In this document: one piece after another, positions 1 to 7,200 of the stretch
Numbering within the stretch: the first letter of the stretch is position 1
How the letters are laid out: each line of letters opens with the position of its first letter
From: an uncultured Pseudomonadota bacterium
Lineage (GTDB): Bacteria; Myxococcota_A; UBA796; GCA-2862545
Assembly: GCA_937891875.1 (NCBI GenBank)
Contig: CALATR010000646.1
Span: 1 to 8,414 of the forward strand
Reading direction: 5' to 3'
Length of the DNA: 8,414 nt
Program-made: the position numbers and the translations under genes
Notes under the pieces: model-generated
The model's input: only the letters and a program-made list of their open reading frames with translations
Databases searched by the model: none
Told to the model about the DNA's origin: nothing

Positions 1-360
1 CCACGCCCCCACCTGCGAGCCCCGCGCCCGGCTGCGCCAGTACACGTCCGCCTCCCAGCCGCTGACCGGGCGCACCCGACCCTCGACGTGGACCTGACGC
101 TCCAGGCTCTTCCAGTGCCAGGTCAGGGCGCAGCGTGGATGCACGCTCAGATCCTGGCCTTTTCGAGACCGGAGGTTGGTGTAGAACACGACGCCGCCCG
201 CGTCCACGCTCTTGCTGAGCACGGTCCGCAGGCGGGGCATGCCGTCGGCGTCGACGGTGGCCAGCTGCATGGCGTCGGGGACATCGGGCTCGCTCGCCTG
301 GGCCTGTGCGAACCAGGCGTCCCAGGCGGCGAGCGGGTCGTCGAAGAACGTCTCGGACAT
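1..360 (-). CDS. pdxH: Pyridoxamine 5'-phosphate oxidase, N-terminal 120 residues (truncated by window edge)
   Basis: Cytosolic FMN flavoenzyme that oxidises pyridoxine or pyridoxamine 5'-phosphate to pyridoxal 5'-phosphate (PLP) with O2, the last step of PLP synthesis and salvage. The frame reads from ATG at 360 to base 1 without a stop. Visible family motifs, in order: R45-TVLSK50 (FMN-phosphate contact strand), VFYTN (58-62) followed by SRKG (65-68), LERQVHVEG (86-94), and SRARGSQVGAW (110-120), which matches the conserved SRP-x2-SQ-x-GAW stretch. The C-terminal part of the family, with its substrate-binding Arg and His, lies outside the window. The start is supported by the M-x4-DPLAAW opening typical of the family and by a 4-nt gap to the upstream desaturase stop. 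The only ribosome-site candidate, AGGA just before the ATG, is weak, so translational coupling to the desaturase is plausible. Identification is secure; whether the rest is intact cannot be seen. Confidence 0.93.
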   Translation of the reverse strand, partial: MSETFFDDPLAAWDAWFAQAQASEPDVPDAMQLATVDADGMPRLRTVLSKSVDAGGVVFYTNLRSRKGQDLSVHPRCALTWHWKSLERQVHVEGRVRPVSGWEADVYWRSRARGSQVGAW

Positions 361-364
361 GATC

Positions 365-1426
365 CTACTTGGCGGCGACGGCCTCGTCCTGGCGGGCGCG
401 GTCGGCCTCGGCGAACGTCACCATCCGCCCGACCTCGGGGTCCCAGACCTGGCAGCGCAGGGCGGCCATGATGTCCTTGATGGCCCAGGAGGTCCGACCG
501 GGGTTCTGCAGCTCGGGGAGGGCTTCCATCGCCTCGCGCAGCCGGTAGTAGGGGATGGTGTGGTTCAGGTGGTGCACGTGGTGGTAGCCGATGTAGCCGG
601 TGAACCAGTGCATGATGGGCGACATGTCGAACATGGAGCTCGACTCCAGCGCGGCCACCTGGAAGTCCCACTCGCGGCGACCGCGGAAGCGGGCCTCGGG
701 GAAGTTGTGCTGGGCGTAGAAGAGGTAGCTGCCGGCGGCGCAGGACACGAGGCCGGGCAGGAGCCAGCCGAAGAGCGCGATCTGCCAGTCGACGACGAGC
801 AGGGTGGCGAAGACCGACCACCAGACGAACAGCGCGACCGGGGCCCACATGTGGCCCTTCTTGTCGCGCATGAACGGCGAGATGCTCATGCCGACCGCGA
901 AGGTGGTGAACAGGCCGAGCAGCATGAACAGCGGATGGCGGACCATCTTGATCTGCTTCTTCTGCTTGTCCTTGAGCACGTTCCACACGCCCTTGCTGAC
1001 GATCGGGTAGCTGCCGATGGAGCTGCCCGTGAGCTTGGAGTTGTTGGCGTGGTGGTAGTTGTGGGACTCGCGCCACACGCTGGGCACGGCCATGGTGTAC
1101 CAGCCGATCACGGTCATGATGGGCTTTGCAAGCTTGTTCCGGCGGAACAGCGCTCCGTGGCAGTAGTCGTGGTAGAGCACGAACAGGCGCACGATGGACA
1201 GTCCGATGAACATGCCCACGGCGGCCTTGCCCCACCACGGCTCGATCCAGATCAGCAGGGCGAACAGTCCGCCGTGCACCAGGATGGACTGGGCGAGACC
1301 CCACCAGCTGCGCCAGGCGATCTCTTGCGAGAAGGGCTTGGTGGCCCGCATCAGATCAGTTCCGGTCCGCACATCGACCTCGGGAGCTTGCTTTGACGCC
1401 GCCGTTCTAGTGAGGAGCGCACCCAT
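365..1426 (-). CDS. Membrane fatty acid desaturase (Delta12/omega-6-like, three-His-box family)
   Basis: Integral-membrane di-iron desaturase of 353 residues that introduces a double bond into fatty acyl chains using O2 and an electron donor. All three histidine boxes are present: H86-DYC-H90, H122-NY-H125-H126 and H282-H283-V-H285-H286. The accessory QHN at 239-241 and the IGYHHVHHLN context are as in bacterial DesA/omega-6 enzymes. Hydrophobic segments lie near 42-62, 68-85, 104-118, 165-185 and 195-236, giving the usual hairpin pairs flanking the His boxes. I chose ATG at 1426 because GGGGAG sits 8 nt upstream; a TTG at 1432, two codons earlier, is open but only 2 nt from that site. It is the first gene of a probable two-gene unit with pdxH. 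A TetR-type palindrome lies about 117 bp upstream. Regiospecificity and whether the substrate is a phospholipid, ACP or CoA ester cannot be read from sequence; a related ring hydroxylase or ketolase is a less likely alternative. Confidence 0.9.
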   Translation of the reverse strand: MGALLTRTAASKQAPEVDVRTGTDLMRATKPFSQEIAWRSWWGLAQSILVHGGLFALLIWIEPWWGKAAVGMFIGLSIVRLFVLYHDYCHGALFRRNKLAKPIMTVIGWYTMAVPSVWRESHNYHHANNSKLTGSSIGSYPIVSKGVWNVLKDKQKKQIKMVRHPLFMLLGLFTTFAVGMSISPFMRDKKGHMWAPVALFVWWSVFATLLVVDWQIALFGWLLPGLVSCAAGSYLFYAQHNFPEARFRGRREWDFQVAALESSSMFDMSPIMHWFTGYIGYHHVHHLNHTIPYYRLREAMEALPELQNPGRTSWAIKDIMAALRCQVWDPEVGRMVTFAEADRARQDEAVAAK

Positions 1427-1434
1427 GTCCAAGG

Positions 1435-1440
1435 CTCCCC
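1435..1440 (-). promoter_or_regulatory. Ribosome binding site of the desaturase gene
   Basis: On the minus strand this reads GGGGAG, 8 nt before ATG 1426. It favours that ATG over the TTG at 1432. Confidence 0.55.
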
Positions 1441-1537
1441 ACGCGCGCGCAGGGACGCACTCGCCGATAGTGCGGATCTCCGGCCCTCAATCAGCGATAG
1501 TAAAGGGTATGGGGTAGTTTTCGTCCGGATTGCCCCA

Positions 1538-1566
1538 TTGATACCGACCGGTCGGTCGAATTTTCT
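1538..1566 (+). promoter_or_regulatory. Candidate promoter overlapping the palindrome
   Basis: TTGATA at 1538-1543, then a 17-nt spacer, then TTTTCT at 1561-1566, reading toward the gene at 1642. The -35 box is good (TTGA conserved) and the -10 is weak (3 of 6). The palindrome occupies the spacer, an arrangement that would give steric repression. No comparably good promoter was found for the desaturase on the other strand. Confidence 0.3.
1543..1556. promoter_or_regulatory. Perfect 14-bp palindrome, probable TetR-family operator
   Basis: The sequence accgaccggtcggt equals its own reverse complement. Palindromes of the ACCGACCGGTCGGT type are commonly bound by TetR-family repressors, many of which control lipid or acyl-CoA genes. 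It sits between the divergent desaturase gene (ATG at 1426) and the duplicated-domain protein (ATG at 1642), so a bound regulator could affect either or both. No regulator gene lies in the window; the regulator identity is inferred. Confidence 0.6.
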
Positions 1567-1630
1567 GGGACGTTCTGACCATCCCGGCTCCCCCCTGGCG
1601 GGCAGATGCGGTACCGTCCGGAGGAACACT

Positions 1631-1637
1631 GGGAGGG
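1631..1637 (+). promoter_or_regulatory. Ribosome binding site deciding the start of the duplicated-domain gene
   Basis: GGGAGGG, 4 nt before ATG 1642. Its position places it inside the reading frame if the upstream ATG at 1606 were used, so 1642 is preferred. Confidence 0.7.
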
Positions 1638-1641
1638 AATC

Positions 1642-2361
1642 ATGCGCGTTCATGGCGTGACGGGTGCGGTACTGGCTGTGGTGGGACTCGGGATGGGGCT
1701 CGCCTGTGCAGGCCTGGGCGGGGCCGATGGCGGTACACCCGGGGCGGCTCCGGTCAGCGTGCGGACGGATCAGGACGGACCGGAGGTGTACGACGGCATC
1801 GACTGGACCGGCTGGAAGATCTTCGCGGACCCCTTCAGCTTCGACCTCTCCTGCGACGACACGGTCGCGACATCCGACTGGCTCGGCGGACAGAGCGAGC
1901 CGTTCTCCGTGTCCGGGGACGACGTCACCATGACCTTCCCCGAGGGCACGGCCCACCTGCGCGCCCTCGACGCGTGCCACCTGGGCGGGCGCGGCCCCCA
2001 CCCCAAGGACGCCACCGCCGATCCGCTGGTCTACCGGATGACGCGCAGCTGGCCGTCCTGTCACGAGCGCGACTGCACCTACGGAGACGTCGCGTTCACC
2101 ACCTGGCGGGTGCACGCGCGGGAGTACAAGTTCAACCTGTCTTTCGACGATCAGCACGTCCGCGCGCGGTGGGTCGGAGAGGTGCCGACGCCGTGGACGC
2201 GCTCGGGGGACACCGTGACCATCGACTTCCCCAAGGGCACGCTCACGCTGACCCAGCTGGACCGCTGCCACTGGGCCGGCCGGGGACCGCACCCCAAGGA
2301 AGACGGGGTGACCCTGGACTATCGTCTGAACCGAGTCTGGCCGGACTGCGGCTGCAAGTGA
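1642..2361 (+). CDS. Exported protein with two tandem copies of an unrecognised ~90-residue domain
   Basis: Protein of 239 residues, function unknown. I chose ATG 1642 because GGGAGGG lies 4 nt upstream and the protein then opens with a short basic start and a hydrophobic stretch (residues 5-21) ending in GLAC22, a signal peptide. C22 may be lipidated, but the -3 residue is Gly rather than Leu, so ordinary cleavage is also possible. An ATG at 1606 would add 12 charged residues before the signal. Residues about 50-140 and 147-236 are clear copies, roughly 40 percent identical by eye. Each carries F-x-L-S-x-DD, SGD-x-VT, FP-x-GT, L-D-x-CH-x2-GRGPHPK and a closing W-P-x-C. The CH...GPHPK block is the best conserved part (C112/H113, H120; C209/H210, H217), suggesting structural disulfides or metal binding. 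The gene ends 61 nt before the NifU gene on the same strand. Confidence 0.82.
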   Translation: MRVHGVTGAVLAVVGLGMGLACAGLGGADGGTPGAAPVSVRTDQDGPEVYDGIDWTGWKIFADPFSFDLSCDDTVATSDWLGGQSEPFSVSGDDVTMTFPEGTAHLRALDACHLGGRGPHPKDATADPLVYRMTRSWPSCHERDCTYGDVAFTTWRVHAREYKFNLSFDDQHVRARWVGEVPTPWTRSGDTVTIDFPKGTLTLTQLDRCHWAGRGPHPKEDGVTLDYRLNRVWPDCGCK

Positions 2362-2422
2362 GCCGCTGCAGCCGGCTGGCGCACCCCTCGTCGCGGCGAG
2401 CCCCGTGGTTAGCTGACGCCCC

Positions 2423-3265
2423 ATGGGCATCTTCTCCACCCTGCTGGACTCCCTTGGCCTGAGGCGCGCGCCCCAGGTCCGCGAGCCCGGTCCGCTGAAG
2501 GTCCTGCGGGGCGGGGAGCAGCGCCTGGATCGGCTGCCCCACGGCACGGTCGCCATCGTCACCGCCGAGCCCGAGGAGGGCGGCTGGCTGTGTGCGGTCC
2601 GCGAGGGCGAGCCTCCCGGTGACGGCTTCGAGCCCCTGGTCCCGGGCGCGTTCGTGCGGACGGCGGACAAGGCGCACCTGATCGGACTGCAGCTCGACCA
2701 CGACGGCTACCGCTGGAAGGTCGTGCTGCCCCTGACCATCTACGGCGCCGAGACCCCCAACCCGGACGGGCGGCTGTACACGGTCGATCGTCCGCTGCAC
2801 CGGGGCCGGCCCAGCTTCTACCGCCGCGACACCGAGCGCGCGCCCCTGCTCGCCAGGCGGCTGCTCGCCGATCCGGGCGTGGAGAGCGTGCTCCTGCGCG
2901 GGAACACCCTGACCCTGGAGCGTCGCGGGGAGACCGCGTGGGCCCACCTCGATCGCCACGTCGACGCCTCCCTGCGCGAGCACTTCCTCCTCGGCGGCGC
3001 CCTGGTCGACGGCGACGAGGGCCCCCAGCGCGACGATCCGCTGGAGGACGCGGTCGCCCGGGTGCTCGAGTCCGAGGTCCTGCCCGCGGTCCACCGCGAC
3101 GGCGGCAACATCGTGCTCCAGCGCGTCGAGGACGGGGTCGCCTACGTGCACCTGGAGGGCGCCTGTGCCTCGTGTCCCGCGTCGATCCTGACCCTGAAGG
3201 GCGCGGTCGAGAAGACGCTTCGGGACGCCTTTCCCGGCGAGGTCGACACGGTGGAGGCGGTGTAG
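2423..3265 (+). CDS. NifU/Nfu-family Fe-S cluster carrier with extra N-terminal region
   Basis: Probable cytosolic iron-sulfur scaffold or carrier, 280 residues, delivering clusters to target proteins. The C-terminal NifU domain (about 206-280) begins LEDAVARVLESEVLPAVHRDGG and holds the cluster-binding pair C248-x2-C251 in EGACASCPAS, followed by the family's ILTLKGAVEKTL helix. Residues about 109-191 match the Nfu N-terminal domain: ETPNPDGRLYTVDRPL, then DPGVESVLLRGNTLTLER, then WAHL. Residues about 35-101 are additional; GFEPLV...DKAHLIGLQLDHDG resembles a degenerate A-type (IscA/HesB) carrier domain without its cysteines (only C57 is present), reminiscent of the N-terminus of E. coli NfuA. 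That last reading is tentative. ATG 2423 is the first possible start, since an in-frame TGA lies 9 nt before it; no clear ribosome site is seen. It may be co-transcribed with the gene ending at 2361 and converges on the isomerase gene. Confidence 0.9.
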   Translation: MGIFSTLLDSLGLRRAPQVREPGPLKVLRGGEQRLDRLPHGTVAIVTAEPEEGGWLCAVREGEPPGDGFEPLVPGAFVRTADKAHLIGLQLDHDGYRWKVVLPLTIYGAETPNPDGRLYTVDRPLHRGRPSFYRRDTERAPLLARRLLADPGVESVLLRGNTLTLERRGETAWAHLDRHVDASLREHFLLGGALVDGDEGPQRDDPLEDAVARVLESEVLPAVHRDGGNIVLQRVEDGVAYVHLEGACASCPASILTLKGAVEKTLRDAFPGEVDTVEAV

Positions 3266-3278
3266 GGCGGCGCGGGTC

Positions 3279-4022
3279 CTACTCGCGGACCTCGCGCACG
3301 GACGCGCCGCGGATCAGGTCCAGCTCGGGCCAGCCCGCCTGCACATACGCGCCGCCGTGCTGGTGAAGCGCCGTCTGACCGGGCCCCGATCCCCGCGGCT
3401 GGCCTTCGCCATAGCAGGCTTCGATCCTCGCCAGGACGTCCATGCCCTCGACGACTTCGCCGACCGCGCCGTAGCCCGACCGCCCCAGGAAGCGCGCGTC
3501 CGCTGCGGCGATGAAGAACTGGGTCGTGCGCGAGTCCGGGGCGCCTCCGCGCGCCATGGCGAGGGTGCCCTTCAGCACCGGCTGCTCCTCGGGCTCGTTC
3601 GGCATGTTCCGCCGGCTCCACACCTCGTCGACCTCGGGCCAGGCGGGAATGCCGAACTGCACCATGAAGTCGGGAACTGCCCGGAACAGGGGCGCACCCT
3701 CGAAGAAGCCGAGCTCGGCGAGGAGGTGCAGGCGATCGGCGGCACCCGGGGACCAGTCGCGATGCACCCGGACGACGATGCGGCCGGCGGTCGTGTTCAG
3801 GACCAGGTCGTAGAGGTCCGGCGCCCGCGGATCCGCCGACGGCGGCGCGAGCAGGCGCCGATCAGCCCGGGCGGGCAGGGTCCAGGCCTCGAGATCATCG
3901 GGGACCTCACGCGGCTCGCACACCGGCCCCTCGCCGCCGACCAGCGGTCGGACCGGCGCCTTGGGCCCGCAGGCAACCAGGAGCAGGGTGGCGGATATCA
4001 GCGTTCGAAGCAGACGTCTCAT
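3279..4022 (-). CDS. Cyclophilin-type peptidyl-prolyl cis-trans isomerase, lipoprotein
   Basis: Protein of 247 residues, probably an envelope foldase catalysing cis-trans isomerisation of X-Pro bonds. A basic start and hydrophobic stretch end in the lipobox LVAC18, so it should be lipid-anchored in the periplasmic envelope. A variable Pro-rich linker (19-68) precedes the cyclophilin fold (about 70-200). Conserved cyclophilin elements are FFEGAPLFRAVPDFMVQFG (105-123), which carries the catalytic Arg R113 with F118 and Q121; GTLAMARGGAPDSRTTQFFI (151-170); and GEVVEGMDVLARI (187-199). The family's HVVFG stretch reads SGYGAVG here, so the usual His near the active site is absent, as in a number of bacterial members. 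ATG 4022 is fixed by the signal peptide, yet no ribosome site precedes it: a 17-bp repeat directly abuts the start codon. The gene ends 13 nt from the convergent NifU gene. Confidence 0.9.
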   Translation of the reverse strand: MRRLLRTLISATLLLVACGPKAPVRPLVGGEGPVCEPREVPDDLEAWTLPARADRRLLAPPSADPRAPDLYDLVLNTTAGRIVVRVHRDWSPGAADRLHLLAELGFFEGAPLFRAVPDFMVQFGIPAWPEVDEVWSRRNMPNEPEEQPVLKGTLAMARGGAPDSRTTQFFIAAADARFLGRSGYGAVGEVVEGMDVLARIEACYGEGQPRGSGPGQTALHQHGGAYVQAGWPELDLIRGASVREVRE

Positions 4023-4038
4023 GGGGTCAGGACGTGAG
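4022..4038 (+). repeat. Short dispersed repeat, copy 1 (REP-like)
   Basis: Reads tggggtcaggacgtgag, identical over 17 bp to copy 2 at 4103-4119. Its first base is part of the isomerase start codon on the opposite strand. A partial inverted match (cgtgag 4033-4038 with ctcacg 4071-4076) could fold as a weak hairpin. The pattern GGGGTCAGG-x-C...GTGACAT resembles repeats linked to REP-associated tyrosine transposases, as I recall them; no transposase is in the window. Confidence 0.7.
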
Positions 4039-4102
4039 GGGTGAGAGGTTGCTCGGTGATGGCATCGTAGCTCACGGCGTCGCTCCGTACGGCACCCGAG
4101 GC

Positions 4103-4119
4103 TGGGGTCAGGACGTGAG
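4103..4119 (+). repeat. Short dispersed repeat, copy 2 (REP-like)
   Basis: Same 17 bp and same orientation as copy 1, offset by 81 bases. It continues as atgtgacatcc, so the unit may extend to about 4130. The gtgaga at 4115-4120 can pair with tctcac at 4137-4142. It lies upstream of icmF. Confidence 0.7.
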
Positions 4120-4193
4120 ATGTGACATCCCGTCGGTCTCACACCTGCCCCACAACGGCGCGGTTCCCCCGCGATAGACACCCCCCTTCGCCT

Positions 4194-4198
4194 GGAGG
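4194..4198 (+). promoter_or_regulatory. Ribosome binding site fixing the GTG start of icmF
   Basis: GGAGG, 4 nt before GTG 4203. An in-frame GTG at 4122 lies inside the repeat, has no ribosome site, and would add 27 Arg/Pro-rich residues not expected in the family. Confidence 0.8.
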
Positions 4199-4202
4199 TC
4201 CC

Positions 4203-7200
4203 GTGTCCGAGCGCTACCAGCCCACCCACCCCATCCGCGTGGTGACCGCTGCCAGCCTCTTCGACGGCCACGACGCAGCCATCAACGTCATGCGGCGCAT
4301 CCTGCAGTCCGGCGGCGCCGAGGTCATCCACCTCGGCCACAACCGGTCCGCCGAGGACGTCGTCACCGCCGCCATCCACGAGGATGCGCAAGCCATCGCG
4401 GTCAGCTCCTACCAGGGCGGCCACATGGAGTACTTCCGCTACATGCGGCAGCTCCTGGATGAGCGCGGCGCCCAGCACATCAAGCTCTTCGGCGGCGGCG
4501 GCGGCGTCATCGTGCCCGACGAGATCGCCGAGCTGCAGCAGAGCGGGGTCGAGCGCATCTACTCCCCCGAGGACGGCCGCAAGCTGGGCCTGGTCGGCAT
4601 GATCGACGACCTGCTCCGCCGCGCCGACTTCGACCCCGCCGAGGCCGCGCCCACCTCCCTCGCAAAGGTCGAGGAGGGCGACGTCACCGCGATCGCGCGC
4701 ATGATCACCCTGGCCGAGCAGGACCTGGACCACCCGGGCCGCCTGCCCGAAGACGTGCGTTCCAAGCTGGCAAATGGCATCTCCGAGTACCCGGTGCCCA
4801 TCGTCGGCATCACCGGCACCGGCGGCGCGGGCAAGTCGTCCCTCACCGACGAGCTGTTGCTCCGCTACCTGATGGACAACCCCGACGATCGCGTCGCCGT
4901 CCTGTCCATCGACCCCACCCGCAAGCGCAGTGGCGGCGCGCTGCTGGGCGACCGCATCCGCATGAACGCCATCGACCCCAAGCGGGTGTTCATGCGCAGC
5001 CTCGCCACCCGCAAGCAGAAGGGCGAGCTGTCCGGTGCCATCCAGGAGGCGGTCGCCGTCTGCAAGGCCGCCCGCTACGACCTCATCATCGTCGAGACCA
5101 GCGGCATCGGCCAGGGTGACGCGGACATCGTCGAGCTGGTCGACGTGAGCCTGTACGTCATGACGCCCGAGTTCGGCGCGCCCAGCCAGCTCGAGAAGAT
5201 CGACATGCTCGACTTCGCCGACCTCATCGCGATCAACAAGTTCGAGAAGAAGGGCGCGATGGACGCCTTCCGCGACGTGCGCAAGCAGGTCCAGCGCAAC
5301 CGCGAGCTGTGGCACGACGATCCCGAGACCCTGCCCGTCTTCGGCACCATGGCCAGCCGCTTCGCCGATGATGGCGTCAACGCGCTGTACCTCGCGCTCC
5401 TCGACCGCCTCGCGACGAAGGCCGGCGTGGTCAAGGAGAGCCGACTGCAGCGCCCCGAGAGCAAGCACAGCACCGACCGCTCGCCGATGATCGCGCCGGG
5501 CCGGGAGCGCTACCTCGGCGACATCGCCCGCGCGGTCCGCGGCCACCACGATCGCGTCGCCGAGCAGGTCACCGTCGCCCGCCGGGTCCAGCGCCTCGAG
5601 GAGACCCTCGCCGAGCTGCAGGACACCGAGGCCGCCCCGCTCATCCGGGCGCGCCTCGACGCCGCCCGCCGCGAGCTGGACGGAGACGTCGCCACCATCC
5701 TCGCCGAGTGGCCCGCGACCGTTCAGGCCTACTCCGGCGACGAGTTCGTCTACACCGTGCGCGGCCGTGAGATCCGCCAGCCGCTGGTGCACGAGTCGCT
5801 GTCCAAGCAGAAGATCAAGCGCGTCGTGCTCCCCGACACCGACGACCACGGCGAGATCGTCAAGTTCTCCCTCAAGGAGAACGTGCCCGGCCGCTTCCCG
5901 TACACGGGCGGTGTCTTCCCGCTCAAGCGCCTCTCCGAGCTGCCCAAGCGCATGTTCGCCGGCGAGGGCGGCCCCGCGCGCACCAACCACCGCTTCCACC
6001 TGCTGTGCGAGGGCGAGGCCGCCGCCCGCCTGTCGACCGCCTTCGACTCGGTCACGCTGTACGGCGAGGACCCCCACGAGCGCCCCGACATCTACGGCAA
6101 GATCGGCGAGTCGGGCGTCAGCGTGCCCCACCTCGACGACATGAAGATCCTCTACTCGGGCTTCGACCTGTGCGCGCCGACCACCTCGGTCTCGATGACC
6201 ATCAACGGTCCCGCGCCCATCATCCTCGCGATGTTCCTCAACACCGCCATCGACCAGCAGGTCGACGCGTGGACCGAGCAGCACGGCCGCGCCCCCACCG
6301 AGGCCGAGCACGCCGACATCGCGGCCAAGGCCCTGAACGTGGTCCGCGGCACCGTGCAGGCCGACATCCTCAAGGAGGATCAGGCCCAGAACACCTGCAT
6401 CTTCTCCACCGCCTTCGCCATGAAGATGATGGGGGACATCCAGGAGTTCTTCATCGAAAAGGCGATTCGAAACTTCTATTCCATCAGCATCAGCGGCTAC
6501 CACATCGCCGAGGCCGGCGCGAATCCGATCAGCCAGCTGGCCTTCACCCTGGCCAACGGCTTCACCATCGCCGAGTACTACAAGGCCCGCGGCATGGACG
6601 TGGACAAGTTCGGCCCGAACCTGTCCTTCTTCTTCAGCAACGGCCTCGACCCCGAGTACACGGTCATCGGCCGGGTCGCCCGCCGCATCTGGGCCATCGC
6701 GATGAAGGAGCTGTACGGTGCTGGCTCCCGCGCACAGCAGCTCAAGTACCACATCCAGACGTCCGGCCGGTCCCTGCACGCCCGCGAGATCCAGTTCAAC
6801 GACATCCGCACCACCCTGCAGGCGCTCCTGGCCATCAACGACAACTGCAACAGCCTGCACACCAACGCTTACGACGAGGCGATCACGACCCCCACGGAGG
6901 AGTCGGTCCGCCGGGCCATGGCCATCCAGCTGATCATCGCCAAGGAGTTCGGCTACGCCTTCAACGAGAACCCCAACCAGGGCAGCTACTTCGTCGAGTG
7001 GCTGACCGACCTGGTCGAGGAGGCGGTGCTCCAGGAGTTCGAGTCCATCGACCGCCGCGGCGGCGTGCTCGGCGCGATGGAGCTGCAGTACCAGCGCTCG
7101 AAGATCCAGGAAGAGAGCCTGTACTACGAGCAGAAGAAGCACGACGGCAGCCTGCCGCTGGTCGGCATCAACACCTACGTCGATCCGAACAAGGGCGACG

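Noticed and set aside
212..1396. Long plus-strand frame opposite the desaturase
   Set aside because: Low-complexity shadow of a gene with all three His boxes and membrane segments on the other strand.
2361..2400. Small hairpins after the duplicated-domain gene (agccg/cggct at 2361-2377; ctcg/cgag nearby)
   Set aside because: Stems of only 4-5 bp, one overlapping the stop codon, no T-tract; expected by chance at this GC content.
1351..3151. Two long minus-strand frames opposite the duplicated-domain and NifU genes
   Set aside because: No recognisable motifs or start signals; both genes on the plus strand are supported by domains or internal repeats.
4022..4119. CRISPR-like direct repeats
   Set aside because: Only two short copies in direct array, 81-base offset, no cas genes, and a third copy far away in inverted orientation.
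4122..4202. Upstream GTG start that would lengthen IcmF by 27 residues
   Set aside because: It lies in the repeat, has no ribosome site and gives a non-family Arg/Pro-rich extension; GTG 4203 has GGAGG 4 nt upstream.
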